Origin: Bacteroidota bacterium
Lineage (GTDB): Bacteria > Bacteroidota > Bacteroidia > Flavobacteriales > Flavobacteriaceae
Direction of reading: 5' to 3'
DNA: 8,079 nucleotides
Assembly (NCBI GenBank): GCA_022601215.1
Contig: JAHZIZ010000398.1
Location: 1 to 8,079 of the forward strand
The position numbers were made by a program, and so were the translations under genes. Below, piece by piece: positions 1 through 5,158 of the stretch. The notes under the pieces are model-generated. The model was not told where the DNA came from and made no database searches. It was given only the letters and a program-made list of their open reading frames with translations. Each line of letters starts with the position of its first letter. Position 1 is the stretch's first letter.

Positions 1-80
1 AACCTCAAACAAGATTGTGCGTAGCCTGCGACATAACACTCCCTTCAGAATACATACGAACTCAGACTATAGAAAGTTGG
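1..80. other. Left-edge segment with no supportable gene
   Basis: I see no convincing gene, RNA or mobile-element end here. Two plus-strand frames happen to stay open from the edge (one to about 106, one to about 137), but neither gives a recognisable peptide and both would run through the terminator hairpin of the minus-strand gene to the right. It may be the end or upstream region of a gene lying outside the window. Confidence 0.4.
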
Positions 81-115
81 AAAAAAACAAAAGTGGATCT
101 CAATAAAAGACCCAC
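81..115 (-). terminator. Rho-independent terminator of the lysozyme-like gene
   Basis: Read on the minus strand, GTGGGTCT and AGATCCAC form an 8-bp stem (one G-U pair) with a 7-nt loop, followed at once by TTTTGTTTTTTT. The G-U pair works only in the minus-strand transcript (on plus it would be an A-C mismatch), and the T-tract is on the same side. This fixes the direction. It lies 24 bp past the TAG stop of the gene at 139-780. Confidence 0.85.
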
Positions 116-138
116 CCTATTCATTATTCAAAAGTAAA

Positions 139-780
139 CTATATTACTTTCGCTTTTTTATTAGCTACAATAAAAGAGGTATCATAGCCAGAAAATTTCT
201 TCAAATAATATCTGATTGAAGTTCCAAAGGCATCTTCAAAATTGATGGCACCTCCACTCCTTAAAAATTTCTTTACATTACCAGCCCCCGCTAAATGTGC
301 AGCTGCTAGAATTCCAGATTCAGTAACCTTAACACCTTGAATATATCTACCTTCAAAACGTTTAATATCTCTTCGTAAAATCCATTTATTACGAGACACG
401 TTTGCGTTAAACGCCTCCTCTTGCAGACGCGTATCGTTTAAGAAGCTCTGGGTGTTATAAATTCCAATCATGTGTAGGGTCGATTTTCCAAACTGGTATT
501 TACCCATATAACCAAACTTATTTATTACTGTATAACGTCCTTGGGATTCTTTAAATCCGACCGCTTCTTTAAAACCAACATAGGTTTTACCTAAAAATAA
601 CTGAAAGGGAGCCTCCTCCATTACTTCGCTTACCTCATCTTGATTAGGCACATTATAACAGAAAGCCTCTTCAGTCACGATATAGTGTGAAAGATCCACA
701 CCACTTCGGGATGAGAAACCTGTTGTTATAAAAAACACAACAGATATTATGAGACTGATTCGCAATACACTACGTTTCAT
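139..780 (-). CDS. Secreted lysozyme-like / lytic transglycosylase-like protein
   Basis: A 213-residue protein with a Sec-type signal: K2, R3 and R7 precede a hydrophobic core at about residues 8-21. The mature part looks like a small lysozyme-fold (SLT/muramidase-like) domain at about 70-200. It has FKESQGRY (77-83) with candidate catalytic Glu78, then GYMGKYQFGKSTL (90-102), the kind of 'GxxGxYQF' segment that follows the catalytic Glu in lysozyme-like folds, then ESGILAAAHLAGAGNVKKFL (154-173) and DAFGTSIRYYLKKFSGYD (183-200). It probably acts on periplasmic or exported peptidoglycan. No LysM repeat is present, although flavobacterial relatives are, from memory, often labelled 'peptidoglycan-binding LysM'. 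FKEA (70-73) and FKES (77-80) sit in a near-repeat just at the active site. The gene follows the mltG operon on the same strand but has its own promoter and terminator. Enzyme class (lyase or hydrolase) is not provable from sequence. Confidence 0.68.
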   Translation of the reverse strand: MKRSVLRISLIISVVFFITTGFSSRSGVDLSHYIVTEEAFCYNVPNQDEVSEVMEEAPFQLFLGKTYVGFKEAVGFKESQGRYTVINKFGYMGKYQFGKSTLHMIGIYNTQSFLNDTRLQEEAFNANVSRNKWILRRDIKRFEGRYIQGVKVTESGILAAAHLAGAGNVKKFLRSGGAINFEDAFGTSIRYYLKKFSGYDTSFIVANKKAKVI

Positions 781-794
781 AGATTCAAAATTCT

Positions 795-813
795 AAGTAG
801 AAAAAACCTACTT
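795..813 (-). other. Small hairpin in the 5' leader of the lysozyme-like gene
   Basis: AAGTAG (795-800) and CTACTT (808-813) form a 6-bp stem with a 7-nt A-rich loop. It lies between the predicted transcription start near 820 and the ATG at 780. In the transcript the loop is U-rich. It may affect translation or mRNA stability, or be incidental. Confidence 0.35.
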
Positions 814-826
814 TTATTTGAGCGTG

Positions 827-834
827 CAAAAGTA
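827..834 (-). promoter_or_regulatory. Bacteroidota promoter -7 box for the lysozyme-like gene
   Basis: The minus strand reads TACTTTTG, an exact match to the Bacteroidota -7 consensus TAnnTTTG. Transcription would start about 6-8 nt downstream, near 820, giving a leader of roughly 40 nt. A T-rich stretch upstream (minus-strand TTTTT near 850) is only a weak -33 match. The box indicates that this gene is not solely dependent on mltG read-through. Confidence 0.6.
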
Positions 835-970
835 CAACTTATTTTAAAAATACTCAGCTTTATGTGTTAAACATTGTTAAAATCACAAAAAACATCGTTT
901 TGATGGCACTTTCATTAACAAATCCGTAACAAATTTACGTAGAGAAAGGGTAGGAAGATCTGGGTGTACT

Positions 971-999
971 AAAAAGTAGTTAACTGGCTTATTAACAAC
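971..999 (-). terminator. Possible weak terminator of the dapF-GNAT-mltG operon
   Basis: On the minus strand GTTAA and TTAAC pair across an 8-nt loop. After one mismatch, two more pairs extend the stem, which is followed by TTTTT (975-971). The stem is AT-rich and weak, so this is a tentative intrinsic terminator about 120 bp past the mltG stop. The inverted repeat at 1021-1058 is a competing candidate. Confidence 0.33.
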
Positions 1000-1020
1000 A
1001 GGACAACACAAACATATAGG

Positions 1021-1071
1021 AAATAGACTACAATCGAATATTATATTGTAGTTATTTTCCTACTATTCGAT
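1021..1071. other. Two overlapping, mutually exclusive inverted repeats after mltG
   Basis: ACTACAAT (1027-1034) pairs perfectly with ATTGTAGT (1045-1052). Past a single bulged G, AAATA (1021-1025) pairs with TATTT (1053-1057), giving 13 bp. The sequence ATCGAATA (1033-1040), partly in the first stem and loop, also pairs perfectly with TATTCGAT (1064-1071). Both stems cannot form fully together. It lies 45-95 bp after the mltG stop, so it may act as a 3'-end, terminator or processing structure for that mRNA. Confidence 0.45.
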
Positions 1072-1115
1072 AAGAAGATGAATTTGTCCGATAACGGAAA
1101 AAAAGACAATGAATT

Positions 1116-2162
1116 TTAACGATTTACCCCTTGATTATTGATCCATCGCACATACTCTTGACGATTTCTATTGTGCTGGGCTAAGGTTTTGGCAAATTTA
1201 TGGTAACCAAAGTTCTGTACATCCGCTACAAAGTAATAGTAGCCGTGATTTTCGTAATTGAGGACGGCATCCACTGCGGTAATATCAGGCATGGTAATTG
1301 GACCAGGAGGCACTCCTGTATGTTTATAGGTATTGTAAGGAGATTCATTTTCAAGGTCTTTATACAAAACTCGTTTGATCACCTGGTCAAAATTGGCTTC
1401 GGCAAGTTTTTTTGCGTAAATCACAGTGGGATCAGCCTGAAGAGGCATTCCTTTTTTAATTCGGTTTACATATACTCCCGCAACTCTTGGTCGTTCATCT
1501 ACTTTAGCTGTTTCCTTCTGCACTATGGCAGCCAGAGACATTACTTCATCTCTACTAAGCCCCACTGCTTTCGCCTTTTCATTTCGCACGGTAGTCCAAA
1601 AACGATTGTATTCTTCTAACATTTTATCTCTAAAACTCTCGCCAGATGCATTCCAATAGACCTCATAACTATTAGGTATATACATCCCGATAGCACTTTC
1701 TTTGGTAAAACCACTTTTTTCTAAAAAGGCCGGGTCCTTCATCGCTGCAAGAATGCTACTACTATCCGTCTCGATCTGATTGGCAATATGTCCCGCAAGA
1801 TTTTCAAGACGCTCCTGATTATTAAACTTAATGGTAATTGGAGTATTTCCGCTTCTTATTACGTTCACAATGTCGTTATTGTTCATCCCCTTCTTGATAA
1901 TATAATGCCCCGGTTTAATATTCACAGGATATTTCTTTCTGTTGGCAACAGCTTCAAAGGAGATATCATTCTCTAATAAAGGACGTAATTCTTCCAAAAC
2001 ATCTTTAAATTGAGCATCTGTGGGAATATAAATATGCGCCTCTTCATTATTAAAGGCGGTATTTGACACGAACACACTATTGTATACATAATAGGCGAAT
2101 CCTGCCATAAAAACTAGGCCAATTAATAATACGGCCACCACTACTTTTTTAATATTACTCAT
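1116..2162 (-). CDS. mltG: Endolytic murein transglycosylase MltG
   Basis: MltG (YceG family) is an inner-membrane enzyme that cuts nascent glycan strands inside the chain, leaving 1,6-anhydro ends and limiting strand length. The 348-residue product has one N-terminal membrane segment (about 7-28), a LysM-like extracellular region (about 40-110), and a C-terminal catalytic domain. The signature AAIVQKETAKVDERPRVAGV (211-230) contains the expected catalytic Glu217 and is followed by NRIKKGMPLQADPTVIYA (233-250) and YNTYKHTGVPPGPI (276-289), all family hallmarks. I place the start at the ATG at 2162 (MSNIKK...). The 16 extra residues possible upstream, from 2210, lie inside the GNAT gene and would put a polar stretch before the membrane anchor. 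The ATG overlaps the GNAT stop by 8 bp, so translation is probably coupled. Length and motifs are normal. Confidence 0.95.
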   Translation of the reverse strand: MSNIKKVVVAVLLIGLVFMAGFAYYVYNSVFVSNTAFNNEEAHIYIPTDAQFKDVLEELRPLLENDISFEAVANRKKYPVNIKPGHYIIKKGMNNNDIVNVIRSGNTPITIKFNNQERLENLAGHIANQIETDSSSILAAMKDPAFLEKSGFTKESAIGMYIPNSYEVYWNASGESFRDKMLEEYNRFWTTVRNEKAKAVGLSRDEVMSLAAIVQKETAKVDERPRVAGVYVNRIKKGMPLQADPTVIYAKKLAEANFDQVIKRVLYKDLENESPYNTYKHTGVPPGPITMPDITAVDAVLNYENHGYYYFVADVQNFGYHKFAKTLAQHNRNRQEYVRWINNQGVNR

Positions 2163-2682
2163 AGATGTATTGATATAATAATTCGTTTTTAAAACTGCCT
2201 TGCACGGCAATCCAATCTTTTTTAATTCCAGCTCTCACGAAACCAGCTTTTTCAAATAACCGAATACTCATAATATTATCTTCGGTGATATTAGCGTATA
2301 GCTGATGCAAATCTAAATGAACCCGAGCATAATTACACAAGAGCTTCAATGACTCGGCTGCATAGCCTTTCTGACGGTGATTATGAGAAAAAACCACAAC
2401 ACCTACCCCCGCACGTCTATTTTTGGGGTCAAAATCGAATACATCAATAAAGCCTATAGGCTCTGTAGTTTTTGTAACACATATCACTAATCGCAATTGC
2501 TTAATTTCATAAATATCCCGATGAGCATTGTCTAAGTATTGCTTCAATACAAACTTAGAATAAGGAGTTGTAGTATTACTAATTTCCCAAACAGACTCAT
2601 CATTTTCTAATTGAAATAATAATTCTAGATCCGTTGGCTCCAAAGCTCTTAAGACTATATGTTCACCCTGTAGCGTACTCAT
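2155..2682 (-). CDS. GNAT-family N-acetyltransferase
   Basis: A 175-residue single-domain acetyltransferase that transfers an acetyl group from acetyl-CoA to an amine. It has the RimJ/RimL/SpeG-like start LRALEPTDLELLFQLEND (11-28), the acetyl-CoA pyrophosphate-binding loop HRQKGYAAES (102-111, R/QxxGxA type), and the C-terminal NIMSIRLFEKAGF (136-148), typical of these enzymes. The substrate (ribosomal protein N-terminus, polyamine or other) cannot be told from sequence. The ATG overlaps the dapF stop as ATGA, and the 3' end overlaps the mltG start. This makes it the middle gene of a tightly coupled three-gene operon. The lodging between two cell-wall genes suggests, but does not prove, a link to envelope metabolism. 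Confidence 0.9.
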   Translation of the reverse strand: MSTLQGEHIVLRALEPTDLELLFQLENDESVWEISNTTTPYSKFVLKQYLDNAHRDIYEIKQLRLVICVTKTTEPIGFIDVFDFDPKNRRAGVGVVVFSHNHRQKGYAAESLKLLCNYARVHLDLHQLYANITEDNIMSIRLFEKAGFVRAGIKKDWIAVQGSFKNELLYQYIYE

Positions 2683-3449
2683 AACACCCCCTTAAACACC
2701 TGTTTAGCAGGCCCTGTTAAATAAATATTCCGATATCCTTCCCCATGTACTTCAAATGAAACTTTCAAGGTGCCGCCAAGAGTTTCCAACATAATTTCAT
2801 TTGCCAATGTCAGCTCTTTATAATGCATCGCTAACGCCACCGCGGTCACGCCCGTTCCGCAAGATAAGGTTTCATCTTCCACCCCTCTTTCAAAAGTTCG
2901 TACATCGAAGCGATTGGCAGCAACCTGGCTCACAAAATTCACGTTCGCACCATCCACACCATATACTTCATTTCTAATTTGTTGGCCTTCCTTATAAACA
3001 TCATAATCTTTCACTCCATCAACAAGCACCACATGATGTGGAGAACCTGTATCCAAGAAACATGCTTCTCCCTTATCTACCAAAGCACTTACTGGACTCA
3101 TCTTTAGGGACACCTCAACACCATTGAGACGAGCCTCATGAATTCCGTCAATAGCTTCAAAACTGGTGCATTCACCAATTATCCCAAGAAAATGCGCAAA
3201 CTGAACGATGCAACGCCCACCATTTCCACACATAGAACTCTCATTCCCATCGGCATTGTAGTACACCATCTTAAAATCAAGAGACGAATGATTCTCTAAA
3301 AGAATGAGACCATCCGCTCCCACACCAAATCTTCTATTACAAATATGTGCAATCGCTTCAGTATTTGTCTTGCTAAAATGTAAGGCTCGATTGTCTATCA
3401 TGACAAAATCATTACCTGTTCCTTGGTATTTGTAAAATTCTAACGCCAT
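2679..3449 (-). CDS. dapF: Diaminopimelate epimerase DapF
   Basis: DapF interconverts LL- and meso-2,6-diaminopimelate in the cytoplasm without a cofactor, feeding lysine synthesis and the peptidoglycan cross-link residue. The 256-residue product starts MALEFYKYQGTGNDFVMID, the classic DapF N-terminus. Both catalytic cysteines are present: Cys74 in NADGNESSMCGNGGRC (65-80) and Cys197 in ETLSCGTG (193-200). FGVGADGLIL (41-50) and the GSPHHV segment (135-140) also fit the family. A longer reading from 3536 would add 29 residues with no family counterpart. The chosen ATG sits 10 bp below an exact TAnnTTTG box, supporting the short form. It is the first gene of the dapF-GNAT-mltG operon, divergent from the Do-like protease. 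Confidence 0.96.
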   Translation of the reverse strand: MALEFYKYQGTGNDFVMIDNRALHFSKTNTEAIAHICNRRFGVGADGLILLENHSSLDFKMVYYNADGNESSMCGNGGRCIVQFAHFLGIIGECTSFEAIDGIHEARLNGVEVSLKMSPVSALVDKGEACFLDTGSPHHVVLVDGVKDYDVYKEGQQIRNEVYGVDGANVNFVSQVAANRFDVRTFERGVEDETLSCGTGVTAVALAMHYKELTLANEIMLETLGGTLKVSFEVHGEGYRNIYLTGPAKQVFKGVL

Positions 3450-3458
3450 ATATGATAA

Positions 3459-3466
3459 CAAAGGTA
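3459..3466 (-). promoter_or_regulatory. Promoter -7 box of the dapF operon, nearly leaderless
   Basis: The minus strand reads TACCTTTG, an exact TAnnTTTG match ending 9 bp before the dapF ATG. The usual start 6-8 nt downstream (about 3451-3453) would give a leader of only 2-4 nt. I see no good -33 TTTG at the right spacing, so the call rests on the -7 box and position alone. Confidence 0.5.
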
Positions 3467-3500
3467 TGAAAACCCCAGATTCTACCGCGGGATAGCAAGC

Positions 3501-3535
3501 TGTTAAATAGTAGTTAATTAAGAAACTATTAAACA
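3501..3535. promoter_or_regulatory. Inverted repeat in the divergent dapF / protease promoter region
   Basis: TGTTAAATAGT (3501-3511) and ACTATTAAACA (3525-3535) are inverted copies matching at 10 of 11 positions, with a 13-bp spacer holding the palindrome TTAATTAA (3514-3521). The two symmetry centres differ by only half a base. The site is centred about 66 bp upstream of the predicted dapF start and 75 bp before the protease ATG, a fitting place for a regulator serving one or both genes. AT-rich sequence makes chance symmetry possible. Confidence 0.42.
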
Positions 3536-3592
3536 ATAGAATCGTCTTTTGATTGTTATTTTACTGAAGTATGTAATCTAAAAAGTATATTT

Positions 3593-4990
3593 ATGAAACA
3601 AACCATTCGTTTATTCGCAGTAGCGCTGGTTGCAGGCGCTATGACATTAGGAGGATATAAACTTTTTATTGAAGAGTCTCCTCAAATGGTGAACTTGCAA
3701 GAAGAATCACCTGCTCTCATTCCTACTAACTATTCGGGACTTAACACCAACAATTCATCCATTGATTTTACAAAAGCCGCGGAAAAAACGGTGCACGCAG
3801 TTGTGCACGTTAAAAACACAACAGAAGGTACTGGACCGCAGAGTATTCGTGATATTTTTATGGGGCGCACCCAACCACGTCCAATGGTAGGTACTGGAAG
3901 TGGCGTGATCGTGAGTCCAGATGGATATATTATCACCAACAATCATGTGATTGATAATGCTACCCAACTTACCGTAACGTTGAACAACAATAAAACCTAT
4001 GAAGCACAACTTATTGGTACCGATCCTACAACGGATATTGCCTTGATTAAAATTGATGCTACCGAAGCATTACCCTTTGTCCCTTTTGCTGACTCTAACG
4101 ATGTGAAAATTGGAGAATGGGTACTTGCTGTTGGAAACCCGTTCAATCTCACTTCTACCGTAACTGCTGGAATTGTAAGTGCCAAGGCAAGAGATCTCAA
4201 CGAGTTTGATGGTAACTCCCAGTCATTTATACAAACCGATGCCGCCGTAAATCGTGGGAATAGTGGAGGAGCATTAGTTAACAACCAAGGCCAACTCATA
4301 GGAATAAATACAGCCATTACCAGTGAAACTGGTTCTTATGTAGGATATTCATTCGCAGTACCATCAAACACCGCTCGTAAAATAGTAGAAGATATCATGG
4401 AATACGGTAATGTCCAAAAAGGGATTTTAGGTATTCAAGGAGGTGGTCTCGACACTCCATATGTTAGAAAACAATTTAATACCGACGAAACAGAAGGTGT
4501 CTATGTTTCTGCTATAGAAACTGGAAGTGGCGCTGACAAAAGCGGAATTAGAAAAGGGGATATTATCAAAAACATCGATGGATACAAGATTGCAAAATTT
4601 TCAGATCTCACTGGCTATTTAGGAGGTAAAAGACCCGACGACATTGTAGATGTTACCGTCTTAAGAGATGGTACTAAGCGGGTCATTCCGGTTACGTTGG
4701 TCAAATTGGAAGTATACGAAATGCAGGAGCTCGGTTTGGAATTAAAAAACGCCTCTTCTTCAGAACTTAGAAAACGCAATCTCGAAAATGGAGTCATAGT
4801 GAATCGTATTTTGAGTAAAGAAATGAAAGGTTATGACTTAGAAGGATCCATTATTACCGAAATAAACGACGTCAATGTTGACAATATCGATGATGCGCGA
4901 CGGGTATTAGACAGACGTAGTTATGGTGATCCTCTAAAAATCACCTTTATAGAACGAAGTGGAGAAATAAGCTCATTTATCTTCAGATAG
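3593..4990 (+). CDS. Do/DegQ-family periplasmic serine protease with two PDZ domains
   Basis: An HtrA-type protease and chaperone that degrades misfolded envelope proteins. The 465-residue product has an N-terminal signal or anchor (hydrophobic about 6-25). A trypsin-like domain (about 55-270) carries a complete triad: His118 in TNNHVI, Asp148 in TTDIALIKID, Ser224 in GNSGGALV. PDZ1 is at about 275-370 (GVYVSAIETGSGADKSGIRK, 302-321) and a more diverged PDZ2 at about 378-460 (GVIVNRILSK, 400-409). Only about 25 residues (76-100) precede the TGSGVIVS strand, so the regulatory LA loop is short. This favours DegQ/DegS-like rather than long-loop DegP architecture. It is transcribed alone, divergently from the dapF operon and ended by a strong terminator. 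No clear TAnnTTTG box precedes it; a TTTTG at 3547-3551 could be a -33 element. Flavobacterial copies are often named Do or DegQ, but the exact orthologue is not resolvable here. Confidence 0.94.
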   Translation: MKQTIRLFAVALVAGAMTLGGYKLFIEESPQMVNLQEESPALIPTNYSGLNTNNSSIDFTKAAEKTVHAVVHVKNTTEGTGPQSIRDIFMGRTQPRPMVGTGSGVIVSPDGYIITNNHVIDNATQLTVTLNNNKTYEAQLIGTDPTTDIALIKIDATEALPFVPFADSNDVKIGEWVLAVGNPFNLTSTVTAGIVSAKARDLNEFDGNSQSFIQTDAAVNRGNSGGALVNNQGQLIGINTAITSETGSYVGYSFAVPSNTARKIVEDIMEYGNVQKGILGIQGGGLDTPYVRKQFNTDETEGVYVSAIETGSGADKSGIRKGDIIKNIDGYKIAKFSDLTGYLGGKRPDDIVDVTVLRDGTKRVIPVTLVKLEVYEMQELGLELKNASSSELRKRNLENGVIVNRILSKEMKGYDLEGSIITEINDVNVDNIDDARRVLDRRSYGDPLKITFIERSGEISSFIFR

Positions 4991-5012
4991 GTTTTACTAG
5001 TTTTTCTGAAGA

Positions 5013-5055
5013 AATAGCCCTCTAGTCTTGACGGATTTAGAGGGCTATTAATTTT
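5013..5055 (+). terminator. Strong intrinsic terminator after the Do-like protease
   Basis: AATAGCCCTCTA (5013-5024) and TAGAGGGCTATT (5038-5049) form a perfect 12-bp stem with a 13-nt loop, followed by AATTTT. It begins 23 bp after the protease stop and isolates this gene from GAPDH. Confidence 0.88.
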
Positions 5056-5092
5056 AATAGAATTTTAGACTTCGAAAACGTTTTAGTTTCTC

Positions 5093-5100
5093 TATTTTTG
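5093..5100 (+). promoter_or_regulatory. GAPDH promoter -7 box, overlapped by a palindrome
   Basis: TATTTTTG matches TAnnTTTG exactly. TTCG at 5071-5074, 18 bp upstream, is a one-mismatch -33 element. The start would fall near 5106, leaving a leader of about 53 nt. The box overlaps the perfect 12-bp palindrome TTTTTGCAAAAA (5095-5106), which may be an operator or only base composition. Confidence 0.62.
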
Positions 5101-5122
5101 CAAAAATTTTCAAACCCTAATC

Positions 5123-5140
5123 TTCCGAAGAAATTCGGAA
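5123..5140 (+). promoter_or_regulatory. Leader hairpin with GAAA tetraloop upstream of GAPDH
   Basis: TTCCGAA (5123-5129) and TTCGGAA (5134-5140) form a perfect 7-bp stem closed by the loop GAAA, a GNRA-type tetraloop. With one bulged C, three more A-T pairs can extend it (5119-5121 with 5141-5143). It ends 18 nt before the ATG, inside the predicted leader. It could stabilise the abundant glycolytic mRNA, modulate initiation, or as DNA be a dyad operator. Confidence 0.55.
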
Positions 5141-5158
5141 ATTTAAAACAACACAACT

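Larger units (their letters stand above)
781..1115. other. 335-bp intergenic region between mltG and the lysozyme-like gene
   Basis: No open frame here looks like a protein. The region holds, in minus-strand order, two overlapping alternative hairpins (1021-1071), a weak hairpin plus T-tract (971-999), a featureless AT-rich stretch (about 840-970), the TAnnTTTG promoter (827-834) and a leader hairpin (795-813). It is long for a gap between two same-strand genes and has enough structure to hide a small RNA, but I cannot demonstrate one. Confidence 0.6.

Noticed and set aside
3..137. Open plus-strand frame of 44 codons from the left edge, possible 3' end of a gene
   Set aside because: A second frame is also open there, the peptide is unrecognisable, it overlaps a minus-strand terminator, and such a length is expected by chance.
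1200..1619. Plus-strand open frame of 139 codons opposite mltG
   Set aside because: Antisense shadow of a clear gene; the translation is rich in Cys, His and Phe with no domain pattern.
1116..2210. MltG starting at the ATG at 2210
   Set aside because: The extra 16 residues lie inside the GNAT gene and resemble no MltG; the ATG at 2162 directly precedes the membrane anchor and overlaps the GNAT stop as expected for coupled genes.
2679..3536. DapF starting at the ATG at 3536
   Set aside because: The 29 extra residues have no DapF counterpart, would cover the likely promoter, and the ATG at 3449 begins the conserved N-terminus.
3755..4317. Several minus-strand open frames opposite the Do-like protease
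   Set aside because: They mirror the codons of a protease with all catalytic motifs and lack any family resemblance or promoter.
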